A stretch of DNA of 64,000 nt from Acytostelium subglobosum LB1 (Eukaryota; Evosea; Eumycetozoa; Acytosteliales; Acytosteliaceae), in NCBI RefSeq assembly GCF_000787575.1, contig NW_012236504.1:186001-250000 (forward strand), read 5' to 3'. The translations under genes were made by a program, and so were the position numbers. This document shows, in pieces, positions 1 through 11,440 of this stretch. Each line of letters opens with the position of its first letter. Position 1 is the first letter of the stretch. The notes beneath the pieces were generated by a model that worked only from the letters and a program-made list of their open reading frames with translations, was not told where the DNA came from and made no database searches.

Positions 1-383
1 TGGGAAATAATATAGAAAAAATGATTGTTGAGATCATATCTGTCCCATAATGAATTGATATCGATCACTATTGTCTATTGACATAGATAGTTATTATCAA
101 TTAATAAACAAGGTCTCATCACAGCAATCAAACTCTACTTGAAGAAACAATCGGGACCTGTCCACATCACAACATCATCTCTTTTTGTTGATGTTCTCTC
201 ATTCGAACGAACACACTTTGGCAAACTTCCAATTCTTGTTTGTTTCGTGAACCTCAACTTGCACTCACTACCTTGAACTGGACTTCAAGATCATCTCCAT
301 TATTCATTCATTCATCCATAACATACAAGTAGTAATACAGTGATAATAACAAATACCAATTGGTACATACATTAAACAATACA
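1..383. other. upstream non-coding region
   Basis: AT-rich sequence with no supported gene. It probably holds the promoter and 5' UTR of the FAM98 gene that starts at 384. Confidence 0.5.
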
Positions 384-1571
384 ATGACAATCGATATTGA
401 AACTTGTAGAATTGGTTCAATCATACAGGACATCTCATTGGTACGTCTGGAATGTGATTGGATACATGATCAGACTGAACAATCATTCCGATCCATACTA
501 GAGAAGGGAGAGTCAAACTTCCTCTACATGTATGTATATGTACATGCCAACATCATTACATTCATACTCATACTCATGCTCCAACTCATGAAACAAACAG
601 AGAACTACTTTGGTCCATTGGCAAGGAGCTCTCACCATACTTTGATATACAATGGCCTTTGGAGAAGAAGATTGAATTGATCAAGACACCATTCATTAAG
701 TTGTTAAAGTCTACTTTATATCATGGCAATATGGATGACATCACAACTGAGGGCGAGCAGACTGTCTTGTCAAAGTTGACAATGTTGGAGCATCTGTTCT
801 TCCAGCTTCAAATGATACAATTGGATCTGTTCAATAAGGAGCATGCAATGGAGGTGTCTGAAGAGGATGATCAACAGAAGCAACAAGATCGTGATGACTT
901 CCAGAATGATCTCATCAACAAGATTCAAGTGTTGAGTGATATCTTCCAGGTTCAGTTCAACAACTGGGAGAACTTTGTTGTAGTTCTAAATACTATCCAT
1001 CAAAAGGTAAGTAGTGCACTTTGGAGACGTCTGGTTGGCTGACTGATTGACTGACACTCATTCCTAATAGATTGAGTCAGTATTGGCAACACTCCCAAGT
1101 GACTTTATGAGCGAGCCATTCTTCAAGAACATCGTGTTCACAGAGGATGAAAGGAAGACGATTGAGGAGATGAGTTTGACTCTGTTCCATGACTATTCAA
1201 AGAGATCGGAAGTGTTGTCCAAGAGATTGGACGTTACTTTAGAGTCGCTGTTGTGGTCCGAGCGCATAGAGACCAAGATGGACGAGATAAATCGTATCAT
1301 TCGTTATCAACGCGAGGTGTTCCCCACGATACACCTATACACTGTTCAGGACCTGCTATGCACTCACCGCGACATCCTCAAGATCATCAAGACAAGTCTA
1401 CAATCAAAGTCATCATCGGCATTGGTCAAGCGAATCATTGTTGGCAATGTTCCAGACCGTGGTGGACGACCAGGTGATCGCAAGGCAGCCATGCCATCCT
1501 TCCACAAGCGAGTGGAATACTCTAATCAACAACAATTCCAGCATCATAACAAAAAGTCAAAGAGAAAGTAA
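384..1571 (+). CDS. FAM98 family protein
   Basis: Three exons are read as 384-529, 601-1006 and 1071-1571, giving about 350 residues. Both introns have GT-AG ends and the frames join cleanly. The third exon carries the FAM98 signature: a KRLDVTLESLLWSER stretch like the KRLDVTVQSFGWSDR of animal FAM98A, and near the end VPDRGGRPGDRKAAMP, which matches the family's VPDRGGRP motif before a basic tail. Animal FAM98 proteins belong to the tRNA-ligase (RTCB/DDX1) and RNA-transport complexes, so a role in tRNA splicing or RNA binding is inferred from the family. The Gly/Arg-rich tail of animal members is reduced here to a short Q/K-rich end. The start ATG at 384 is the first in frame. Exon 1 is less certain, because a further 35-base GT-AG stretch inside it (about 439-473) could be an intron. 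Confidence 0.8.
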
Positions 1572-1834
1572 AGTAAAGTTTGGATTGGATTGATTGATTG
1601 TCCAAATCATGGACGCCATCATCAAAAGATAGACAGACCATCCATCAACAAAGGATGGTCGTTGTCATCATAATTGGTTTATTCCAAATGTCGGATTGAT
1701 TGACGTACGTGCGTACCCTCTCACTGACCTCCATGGCGCAGTTTGTTTGGTACCAGCACTTCATATATTGTTCGATACTATTATGTTACATTGATTGATT
1801 TGATTGAATAGATTACAACATGTTGAATGATTGA

Positions 1835-2458
1835 CTACTGATGTTGGTTCAACTTGGACACTCTCTTTCTTGATGAGTAGAAACTCCACATCCAAGTAAG
1901 AGTGAATACAACCAGCATCAAACTGGTATATTGATCAAAGTACTTTGGTGCAAAGATACGACATGTCCATAGTAGGATGAACAATGCTGCCAACAAGAAG
2001 TATAGCTTCCTAATTGTTGTCCATGTATATACCAATGGGTCTTGATCAGTGTTTGAGTCGCATGATATTTGGTCACCTTGTAATTGTGACTTTATAATAC
2101 AGATGATTGTTGGTGTAATAGTTGTTGTTGTTGTAGTTGCTGTCTTATCAACAATGAAGTTTCTAAAGGTGCATAATTGTTTCGAGTCCAACATTGATAT
2201 ACCATTATACAAGAATATGATTCTATTACATCTACTTATTTCTTCTGGATATAACTATATTGTTTGTATTTGTTAGATGGTTTGTTCATCAAGTCTAATT
2301 GTACTTTGAACCAAGTATATTTGGATACCTACGTAGTTCTTCAAGTCTCCAACAGTGTCAATGGACTCGGGGAATGTGTGAACTGATATAGTCTCATCGA
2401 CAATGATATTAACCTTGTGATATGGTGACATTGTTTGTTGTTGTTCTAGTTGATACAT
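1835..2458 (-). CDS. small ubiquitin-like domain protein with two C-terminal membrane helices
   Basis: Two exons on the minus strand, 2305-2458 and 1835-2244, are joined over a 60-base intron and give about 187 residues. Without the intron the frame hits a stop after residue 61. With it, the N-terminal half reads as a ubiquitin-like fold: TVGDLKNYV is the helix, followed by RIIFLYNG, like the QRLIFAG strand of ubiquitin. After a Thr-rich linker come two hydrophobic segments (YFLLAALFILLWTC and SLMLVVFTLTWMW) separated by a short polar turn, then a basic tail. An N-terminal UBL with C-terminal membrane helices resembles TMUB1/2 or the Dsc3 subunit of the Golgi/ER Dsc ubiquitin ligase. A role in membrane protein quality control is inferred only from that layout. 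The exact donor is uncertain, since a second GT lies a little upstream. Confidence 0.5.
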
Positions 2459-3757
2459 AATATAATGTTGTGATTAAGAATAAGGGGAGAAGTGTATATA
2501 TAAGTATACTTCCAATTATTTCATTTAATAGTATTATTAGTTAGATGTAGTTTATAAGTTTAAGATATTATTTGTTTATGAACTAGTAAGAATGAAGTCG
2601 TGAACAACTCCATCATTCTATCTCTTAAGTAATTAAATAGATTAAGGGTTATAATAATAATAATAAATAAGCCGTTGGTCTTAATTTACTCAAAAGGGAA
2701 ATGGAATTGAATGGAGGCTCTTCTTTGTGTCTTCTCTCTCTTTGGACAATCTTGCAAACACACTGCCCAACTAGGCTGTTCCAGACCCCCAATAAGAAGT
2801 CCATCAAACACTATTCTATTTATGTCGTAGTAGTTTGTTGGATGGTTGGTTGGTTGGTTTGTAGTTAATGTGGTGTTTGTTTGTTGCTGTGGTGTGTGTG
2901 TGTGTGTGTGAGTCTGTGTGTATTGACGCGCCGAGGACACCCCTCGAGATCTCACAGCCGGCCTGTATGTTCATTGTCGGTTATCTATCTGATACCATAA
3001 ATGCAAGTTGCCACAAATGTATGTGTATGTGTTTCTGTGTATGTCGGTTCATTATTGAAGTCGGGGCTGAATCCCAACCGCCTCTCTCTTTATCTTTATC
3101 TGTTTGTAGTTGTACAAACACAGGCTACACACAAGTACAAGACACTGTTACTCTTGAAGAAGTTCCAACAAAGAATGTTAGGGTAGAACAAGAATGAATG
3201 AATGAATGATATTGTAATACGACAAATTGATATACCGATGCAATCACATATCTGATTACATGATCGGATACTTATTGTGTTGGATGGGATGGTCACTTTT
3301 TGGGAGTGGACGGCTTGATGGTTCATATGGAGTGCCCTTGTTTTTTTTTGGTACGGGGCATGGGTATGACGTGAGTGATACGAGGGTAAGAGAAGCATTG
3401 CCCGGAAGTCAAAGTATGTCGGTAGACACTCACCCGTTTGGTGAATGTGGTGGGTGTGTTTGTGGGTAAGAGTGTGAGCTGATTGTGTGTTTTGAGTTTC
3501 GTGTGTAGGTCTTTGGTGATCAGCAGCACCCGACTATCATGAGCTGAATGAATGAATGTGTTAAGTGTTACAGAGATAGATATATAGATAGATATATAGA
3601 TACAGTGATAACACAAACAGACATAACAGATAGTTGATTAGTTTGTTTGTTTGTTGATTGGTTGTGCTTGTTGAGTCACATTACCAAGTATTAATAATCA
3701 ATCAATCAAGTTCATAGTCATATCATATCATATCAACTCAAGTTCAAACAAACCATC
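2459..3757. other. divergent intergenic region with simple repeats
   Basis: About 1.3 kb lies between two divergent genes. It holds (TTGG)n near 2835-2860, (GT)n near 2890-2915 and TAGATA repeats near 3575-3602. Open frames here are low-complexity and I do not support any as a gene. It probably contains both promoters. Confidence 0.5.
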
Positions 3758-5902
3758 ATGATAAGTTTACATCAAGATCAATCAGATGTCAATCAGTCTC
3801 AGTCCCAGTCCCAGTCCCAGCAATCAACATCAAGTAATGTTGCTACAACAGCTACAACACAATCAGTCACATCAGCTGACACTACTGTAGTATCAACTTC
3901 AACGATGCAACAACTACAACAACAACAACAGCAACAACAGCAACAACAACAGCAACAGACATATAAACAATATCTTGCAGTTGGAGACAGCCCACTTGAT
4001 CAATCATTTGGAAGTGATACACCATTGATCGACACACCGCCTGGAGGTGCCAGTCCCATTATAGACTACAAGGAGATGGTTAGACAACAGGCCTTTGAAC
4101 TGATAAAGTCTTCAGAGGGCATGCCCGAGTACTCCTACATCGTTCGACCCATAATGAGTGTCTTGACACCTCCCACATGCATGTCCTCGCCAACATCATC
4201 AGCGACCACTCCCCTTCAACAGATGCCCTCTGCATCAATGCTCGACTTTACAAACTATTTCAACAGTGATCAATTGGCAAACTGCGGTGTTGGAGTTGGC
4301 GTTGGCGGTGGCGGTGGTAGTGGCGGTGGCAGTGGCACGAGCCCTGCTGCTGCTCCTCCCAGCACCAATACAACTATCTCTGTCACATCAAGTAATGGTG
4401 GCGTCATCACAAAGACTGATCAACCATCAACACAGGATGCCAACACAGCCAGCAGCAGCAACAATAGTAGTGGCAGTGGCAGTGGCACATCGACCACCAA
4501 TCAGCAGCAGCAACAACAACAACAACAACTGTCATCACCAGCATTGCAGGGCACTAACAATCAACAGATGCCTTGTGCGGACATACCTTATCAATCTCCA
4601 AACTTGACGGCACTCAATCCTCCGCCAATACTCACAAATGCATTGGCCAAGTCTACAGGATCGTTGGTCTCCAGCACCAATGGCACCAATATAGATGACC
4701 CGGCGGCAGCAGCAGCGGCAGCAGCAGGTGGCACGCCTGTCAAGAAGAAGCGTGGAAGACCACCCAAGAACAAGGACCTACATCAACAACAGCAGCAGCT
4801 GGCGGCAGCGGCGGCGGCCGCACAAGCTGTCGATGCCCTGGACGACAAACAAAAGACCAAACGAGCTATCTATCTCTGTAACAAATGCAAACTGCCAAAG
4901 GTATGTCCCATGCCATACATATTCCAGACTCAATCAATCAATCAATAACTCACTCACTCATTCAATCAATCAATCATATTACAGAAAGGACATGTTTGTC
5001 CAAGAGGCGAAGATGGTGATGATGATGGAGGCAATGAAGTTGGAGAGGATGGAAAGCGCAAGACAAAGAAGGAGAGGCTCGAGTTGAGGGACAGTGCCAA
5101 TGGAAAACTGGGAAACAGCACCAACTCAGTGCCACAGACCATTGGAGAGAGCAATTGGAGTCCAATCACATTCGAGTCAATCACTGGTGGTCTTTTAGCC
5201 AGTCAGAACAGTATCTTTAGCAAGGGCCTGTCACAATCATTGAGTAGCAGTACTAGTGGCGGTGGCAACATCAACAACAACAACAATAATAATGGAATCA
5301 ACAACAACATTAATAGTAGCGGAAACATTCAATCATCAATAACCAATATCAATCCATTTGTACAGACACAACAACAACAACAGCAACCACAACAACAACT
5401 CCTTCACCAGCAGACACAGTCACAATTACAATCACTGCAGCAACAACAACTCCAACAACTCCAACAACAACAGACAATTAACAACTTCAACTCCAACTCC
5501 AACAATGACCAGACCTCGCCAAACATGACACCAACATTCTCAAGCGAAGGTCTCTACACTGGCCTGCAACAACAACAACCACAACAACAATCACAACAAC
5601 AACAACAACAACAACAGCCAATGATCGATTTCAGCCTTCTGGCAGCGCAACAACAACAAATATTACAACAACAACAGGCATTACTTCAACAACAACAACA
5701 ACAACTTTACTCTCAACAACATACATTCCAACAGGCACCCGTACAATTGACAGCATCGGCACTGCTGTCCAGCATTAACGATGCTGGCCTGCACCATCAG
5801 ATGCTCTCAACGCAGCCAGCATTCTCAGCGACCACCATAGCCAGTCTCGGATCACCATTTAACAACATCATCAACAATGATGATGAGTTTGATGACATAT
5901 AA
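3758..5902 (+). CDS. Q/N-rich AT-hook protein with a small Cys/His cluster
   Basis: Two exons, 3758-4900 and 4985-5902, are joined in phase 0 over an 84-base GT-AG intron and give about 687 residues. The N-terminal third is Gln/Ser/Thr-rich with a run of about 15 Gln. The middle has Gly, Gln and Ala runs. A classic AT-hook, KKKRGRPPKNK, lies near residue 330. About 40 residues later a Cys/His cluster reads LCNKCKLPKKGHVCP (C-x2-C, then H-x-C) and is split by the intron. A basic stretch follows, then a second Q/N-rich half ending in the acidic sequence NNDDEFDDI. The AT-hook suggests binding to the minor groove of AT-rich DNA. The Cys/His cluster probably binds zinc, and the Q-rich and acidic parts look like transcriptional activation regions. 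I infer a nuclear transcription regulator and recognise no specific gene. Confidence 0.75.
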
Positions 5903-6131
5903 TCACAGTGATGCTGGTCTATATAATATAATTAAAGTGACTCCTCTTTCTTTCTTTCGATCAATATCCAGGTGAACTGGAAATACAAACATTAATTTTT
6001 ATTTAAAATTGATCAAAACGACTTGTATGGTAGACGATGAAAAAAACGAATCATTCAAAGATTGTTCACTTTGTTCAATAACATCTACACATAATCATAG
6101 AGATAATCAATCAAACAAAGATAGATATACA

Positions 6132-6650
6132 ATGGGAGATATACCTCAACTTCATGACGCAATATTGGATAATGACTATAATAAGGTGAAGGCTATGATC
6201 GAGTCTGGCAATCATAAGATTGATGAAGGAGACTTTGGAGGCCTGCAACCATTGCACTTTTGTGCTCGTATGGGAAATGTAAAGATGGCAGAGTTGCTGT
6301 TGGGTGCTGGCGCAGACATCAATGCCGACAATCACTACGGCTCAACTCCAATGCACGAAGCGGTGCGTCGTGGCGAGGTCGAGATGGTCAAGTTTCTGAT
6401 CGCGAGGAAGGCCGACCTGACACTTGGTGACATTGACGAGAACACTCCACTACATCTTGCTATCATGTGTGAGGATGGTGAGCTCATCCCTATACTGATG
6501 GAGGCTGGTGCACCATTGGATCTAAAGAACAAGGATGACGACACTCCCGCACAAGTCACTCAAGATAAAGAGATCCTAGAATACATCGAGGACTTTGTAA
6601 AGAAGCAACAACAAGCTACAGCTACAACAACAACACAAACACAACAGTAA
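6132..6650 (+). CDS. ankyrin repeat protein
   Basis: A single exon of about 172 residues if read from the ATG at 6132. The frame stays open upstream, so an earlier ATG at 6027 would add 35 residues. I prefer 6132 because ankyrin sequence begins right after it ([19 protein letters not shown]). Four ankyrin repeats are visible. The clearest cores are [41 protein letters not shown] and [19 protein letters not shown], each with the TPLH-type turn. The C-terminus is a short Gln/Thr tail. The repeats make this a protein-binding scaffold, and no catalytic domain is present. The partner cannot be told from the sequence. Confidence 0.85.
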   Translation: MGDIPQLHDAILDNDYNKVKAMIESGNHKIDEGDFGGLQPLHFCARMGNVKMAELLLGAGADINADNHYGSTPMHEAVRRGEVEMVKFLIARKADLTLGDIDENTPLHLAIMCEDGELIPILMEAGAPLDLKNKDDDTPAQVTQDKEILEYIEDFVKKQQQATATTTTQTQQ

Positions 6651-6987
6651 TAATAACAACTACAACAACATATAGCAACAACTTGCTAGCAACCCATTCA
6701 GTAACCCCTGATTGGACGCTAGATCAGACCTGTCCTTGGTCCTCGCCTGTGATGCGGGTCCAGGCTCACACTCATCATCCAAATAGACCAACCATTTAAT
6801 GAAGACGAGACAAAGATGATGATGATGACGAACGACTCGGTAAACATGTCAACGTGGAGATAGGCGACCATTAGTTGATCAGACAGTTAGACAAACAGAA
6901 TAAAGCCAACAACATGGCACATTATGTATTTAAAATCGATCCATCCATACTACTCATGTTCCATCATCGCAATCGGCAAGACGCACC

Positions 6988-8115
6988 CTACCATACTCCA
7001 AAGACACCTTCCAGGAACTCTCGGATGTACTTGTAGTAGTTGGGCTGGATCATCAAGGTCATGTGCTGTCCATTCTCAAACTCGATCATTTTCTTCTTGT
7101 CACTTCTGCACAGCTGCTCTAGCTGTGCCATGTGTCCGGCTGGTACCAGCTCATCCCTCTTGCCCGATAAGAACAGTGTCGGTGCGGTCAACTTTGCGAT
7201 CGCCTGATAATTGTTCCATTGACTGCGTACCAATGGCTTGAACACCTTTAGCCAAGGCATCACAACGTCAACCATGTGAGGTATCGACATAAAAGTATTC
7301 TCTAGAATCGTTGCCTTAATCTACGATTGATGAATGGATGGAACGAGTGAGTGAGTTGGACTTGGTCAACAATCAACAATATAACATTTAACGTACATCT
7401 TGTGGGAATCTTGAAGCGGCATCAATGGCGACAGCGCCTCCAAGTGATCGGCCAAAGATGAATATCATGGAAGAGTCGATTGTTTGATCTGATAACAAGT
7501 ACTCCATTGCCACCTGTTGTGATTGGTTGATTGATTGATTGAACCATGTATGTTATGTTAGCTATCAAGTCCATATTGATTGATCGCGAACAAAGTGATG
7601 ATGACCATACATTGACATCTAGTTTGATTCCTTCCTCTGATGGTGATCCCTCGCTCTTTCCATAACCTCTGTATGATATGATGAGTACATTGCACTTGAC
7701 CATGTCGTAAAGATGTCTGATGTTTGGTAGTCTGTGGCTGAGGTCTAAAGAATAGCGAGGAGCAGGAGGAAGAAGAGAATGTGTTATGAACTGAATCAAT
7801 CAAACAAGGAGGAGGTGATGTGATGAACATACTTCCAGCATTTGAATGACAGAATAGCATGGTTGGACACTTCTTTGAGTTGGGCTGTCTGAACATCCAC
7901 ATCTGTATGTTTAGGTCGTCTCTGGTGCGCAGCATGATCTCCTCAAAGTTATCTCTTGTGAAGCCATATTGAGCGGGCTTGAGGAAGTGCTCTGTGTCTG
8001 GGAAGTAGATCAGCTTCTCCTGTGCAAAGTAGATCAATGATATCACTACAACTCCTACAGCTCCAAGTACTCCACTTAATATATACAACAACATTATCAT
8101 CATCGACATCAACAT
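6988..8115 (-). CDS. alpha/beta hydrolase of the ABHD13/Bem46 family
   Basis: Four exons on the minus strand: 7833-8115, 7611-7744, 7397-7513 and 6988-7320. All introns have GT-AG ends and agree in phase. The N-terminus is a membrane anchor (MLLYILSGVLGAVGVVVISL). The rest follows animal ABHD13 closely: the HSNAGN oxyanion-hole region, YRGYGKSEGSPSEEG, the nucleophile elbow FGRSLGGAVAI (Ser in G-x-S-x-G), ENTFMSIPHM, the acid Asp in SGKRDELVP and the His in NGQHMTLM. The catalytic triad is therefore complete. Bem46/ABHD13 proteins are membrane-anchored serine hydrolases whose substrates are poorly known, so I assign none. The start is the ATG at 8115. A second in-frame ATG at 8109 would differ by two residues. 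Confidence 0.92.
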
Positions 8116-8650
8116 CAAATAGTTAGTTTATGCATTCAATGATCAATTAAATACACCTACAAATAAGTCGATGTTGAAGCTAACAATATAGTCATTGTAT
8201 TGTATTGTATTGTATTTATCTTGTAAACTATTGATGAATAGAATGGTTGATTTGTATTGTTCTATGATTGTCTGATTGAATGTTAGATCTCATAATCAAG
8301 ATTTATGACTCTCTGAGTGATTTTGGCGAACTCCACTTGGAATGATCAATGAATGTTGGTTCATTTTCATGATTGAGTTGAATTATCTTATAATTCATTA
8401 CTATAATTCTAAATATTAATAATATCAATAAATGTTTATTATATCAAGAGGTATTAATAGGTGGAATATTTAAGTCACTATTTATTAATTAATTAAGATA
8501 TAGAAGATAAATTACCCTTCTACCACACTAGAAATATTAATAATAAATAATAAATATAATTCCAATATTCGAATGTTATAAATAGATAAGATTTTAATAA
8601 TCATTATCCATATATCTTAAACAACAATTAATTATCTCCATTCTAATATT
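8116..8650. other. AT-rich intergenic region
   Basis: About 535 bases between divergent genes, made of AT-rich sequence with (TTGTA)n near 8193-8215. I see no gene in it. Confidence 0.5.
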
Positions 8651-9049
8651 ATGTATAATAATAACTACTTCCTATTTTTATTTGTAATCGTATTTATATC
8701 TTTATCCACTTCAATGGTCAAGAGCCAATCTCCGGAACCTCCCTGTATCGAATATACTGGAGGGGGGAGCTGTCCAATTGGTCTATGTGATTCATTAGGG
8801 AAATGTAGTAGCTGATCATTGCCAGATAATGAGTCAGACCCATCAAAATGTTCTTGTGTCCGTGAAATAGCATTTAGTGAACTAGATTGCCTATCCTATG
8901 GAACTTCATGCTTTGGGGGTCCTGTGTCAGACTGCCTTTATAAATACCTTCCATTCTGCAAAGAAACTGGTCTTAATGATGCCATCATCCCGTGGGTATG
9001 TTCCCACGAGTTAGACCCAAAAATAAGGACAAAAGTTTGTCCATCATAG
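8651..9049 (+). pseudogene. small secreted Cys-rich protein, copy 1, with an in-frame stop
   Basis: This frame runs from the ATG at 8651 to the stop at 9047-9049 and is clearly homologous to the intact gene at 9409. It has the same hydrophobic leader, PCIEY/SCPIG/LCDSLGKC at the start, SDPSKCSCVREI in the middle and PWVCSHELDP near the end. One TGA codon at 8813-8815 interrupts the frame just after the KCSS sequence, where the paralog has Gly. Everything downstream stays in frame and keeps the cysteines, so the break looks recent, or it is a base-call error. The family is unknown to me. The leader and even number of cysteines point to a disulfide-bonded secreted protein. Confidence 0.6.
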
Positions 9050-9054
9050 TATCA

Positions 9055-9408
9055 AATAAATCATATCCAAACTAGTAATAAGATACATCCTCAGAGGTTA
9101 ATATTAATAATGGGAAAAGAAACTTTTTTTTATTTGAATTTCGATCAATCAATCATTGAAAATAGTAAATCCTCTATAATATACCAATATATCTTGATAA
9201 TAATAATATTCACGGATGTGCTAAAACAATCCTCCAAAGATACGATTTGGTAATTAATAATATTCATAATAACACTTCCACCACCAAGTGTTAATTTATT
9301 TGATAAACCCCACAGATTGGATTTATTAATAAATAGAAAACATTATTATTCCTATTCAATTAAAGGGTACTTTAAATATTTATTATTAATAATAATAGGA
9401 GATAAAAA
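9055..9408. other. AT-rich spacer between the Cys-rich paralogs
   Basis: About 350 bases of very AT-rich sequence with no gene seen. It probably holds the promoter of the second paralog, with a run of TTAATAATAA just before its start. Confidence 0.5.
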
Positions 9409-9807
9409 ATGAATAATATCTTAATATATTTATTACTAGTGATAATTTTTATATGTTTATCCTCTTCCACTGTTCAAGGCAAATCCCCTCCAGAACATCC
9501 CTGTACCTCTTATACGGAAGGTTTGACATGCCCATTTGGACCCTGTGATTCATTAGGTAATTGTACAATTGGAGGTTCATATCCAGATAAAGTGTCCGAC
9601 CCCTCAACATGTTCTTGTGTCCGTTTCTTATCACAGGAAGAAATAGATTGCCTTAATTTAGGAACATCCTGTTTGTCAGGTCCTGTTTTTAACTGCCTTC
9701 ATAGATTCGATCGTGTTTGCAAAAAACAAAGTATATATAATATTCTCCTACCTTGGGTATGTTCCCATGAATTAGACCCAACAGTTAGGATACAAGTTTG
9801 TGTATAG
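9409..9807 (+). CDS. small secreted Cys-rich protein, copy 2
   Basis: A single exon of 132 residues. A typical signal peptide (NILIYLLLVIIFICLSSS, cleavage likely near VQG-KS) is followed by about 110 residues with a dozen cysteines, including CTSY, TCPFGPC, GNC, TCSCV, DCLNLGTSC, NCLH, VCK, WVCSHEL and a C-terminal VCV. The even spread of cysteines suggests a disulfide-bonded extracellular protein. I do not recognise the family and give no function. The gene lies directly after the interrupted copy at 8651, so the pair is a tandem duplication. It is more AT-rich than most genes around it. Confidence 0.75.
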   Translation: MNNILIYLLLVIIFICLSSSTVQGKSPPEHPCTSYTEGLTCPFGPCDSLGNCTIGGSYPDKVSDPSTCSCVRFLSQEEIDCLNLGTSCLSGPVFNCLHRFDRVCKKQSIYNILLPWVCSHELDPTVRIQVCV

Positions 9808-9896
9808 TATTAATTAAATAAATACTAAGGTTGGATGGACAACTGAATTATCTACTGTGGTTGGAAGGTGTTGATGCAATAATGAATGATGTTACT

Positions 9897-11440
9897 TTAG
9901 AATTTATTGTTGAGGAAAGAGATGACCATGTTCAAACTGGTCTCTGGCTGATCCATTGGAACCATGTGGCCAGCGTTGTTGACGGCCATCAGAGTGAGAC
10001 CACCGTAGGATTGAGTGTAACCTCCGATGTTCTGACCAGTCATGACGATCTTTCTTGGGGCGTTGTTCCACTGCTGGTTGTTGGACCACTCCAACTGCGA
10101 GACCCAGGCCTCAGAGCCGAGGTAGTTGCAAATCCAGCCCATGTTTCCGTTGTAGACAAGGGTTCTGATACCAGCCTCCAACAGGATTGGGATGTGGGCG
10201 ACCTCGGTGTTCCACCAGTCGTTGATGATGTCGGCGTAGACGACGTTGCTGCACAGGGTCCAGTTGACGTTGGTTGGCACGCCGAGCTGCTGGCGGACGG
10301 ATGGCTGAGCCAAGTAGTCGCCGACCAGGGTGAAGTTGTAGCAGAGTGGCAGGGAGGGTGGGCAGGTCTTTCTCACATCGTATGGGTTGAATGGGCCGGC
10401 GTTCTCCTGGATGACGTTCATGATCTCATTGCAGATCGTGTTGGAGTCGTTGTAGCTGCCAGAGTTGATGGCGTCGACACATGAACCGACGAGACCCTCG
10501 GTCTCCTTGAGGGCGAGTGGGCCAATCAGACCGTGCGAGTAGGCCATTGGACCCATGCTGCCGTACTGGATGGCTGGGTAGACCATGGCGTTACCGACGG
10601 CCAGACCCTTGAGGTTGAAGTGGACTGAGTATGGGTCCTGGTTCTTGGTGTAGATGAAGTAGGACAGGGCGGGCACGTAGTGACCGGCGTACGACTCTCC
10701 AAACACGTAGAATGGAAGCTGGGCGTATTGTGGGTGATCGGCCATGAACTGCGACAGCATGCTGTACAAGTTGGCGGCGACCTCCTCCTCGTTGGTGGAG
10801 TATCCGTTGGGGTCTGACACGTAACTGAAACCAGTTCCGACTGGGCTGTCAACGTACAACATGTTGGCAACCTTGTTCCATGAGTATGGGTTGTTGACCA
10901 ACTGCATATCCTCAGACAAAGAGAATGGGCCGTTTTCCTGTTATATAAGTTAAGTTTGTATGAGATATAGTTAGTCTCCGCATGTTCATTATTTGTGATA
11001 TGACAGCTTGTTTAGCTTGGGGTGATTGAGCTGATTTGATTGCCCTTCACACTCGCACAACACTGATCACCCCCCGTACATCTGTGTGGCTTCCATCTGG
11101 AATGAATGAATGAATGAATACATACGTAGAAGATGGCGAGCTCGGAGGAGCATCCTGGACCTCCAGTCAACCAAATGATGAAGGGTGCAGTGGTTGGGTT
11201 GGTCTGAGCCTCGAAGAACCAGTAGAAAAGGTTGGCATCAGTAGTCTTGTTTACATTGTAGTAACCAGAGATGGAGGTGGTGGCGCCAGCAGAGAGGTTG
11301 GCGTTGGCATAGCCTAGAATACACTGTTGTCAAGTAATTGAGTAGTTGCGTGTGAGTGTCAGTTTATGATTGTGAGAATGTGGGGCGAAGGCCCTTCATT
11401 CATTTCTTACAAGAGTGAGGACCAAAGCAACAATCTTCAT
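9897..11440 (-). CDS. serine carboxypeptidase-like protein (S10) lacking the catalytic Asp
   Basis: Three exons: 11411-11440, 11126-11323 and 9897-10937, giving about 422 residues. The first exon encodes only the start of a signal peptide (MKIVALVLTL, continuing CILGYANA). S10 landmarks are present: WLTGGPGCSS near residues 61-70, GESYAGHYVP with the catalytic Ser near residue 158, and AGHMVPMDQP with the catalytic His near 400. The segment that carries the catalytic Asp, AGDKDFICN in yeast carboxypeptidase Y, reads NGNMGWICN here, so Gly (codon 10137-10139) stands where Asp is expected near residue 343. The frame is otherwise whole. Family members are secreted or lysosomal exopeptidases that act at acid pH. 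This one may be weakly active or inactive. Confidence 0.9.

Noticed and set aside
1636-1661. 8-base stem hairpin after the FAM98 gene
   Set aside because: Short stems are common by chance, and eukaryotic genes do not use this kind of terminator.
2868-3616. Overlapping open frames on both strands
   Set aside because: They consist of simple GT, TTGG and TAGA repeats with no domain and no coding pattern.
9831-10484. 217-residue plus-strand frame
   Set aside because: It is the antisense shadow of the carboxypeptidase exon, which has clear family motifs.
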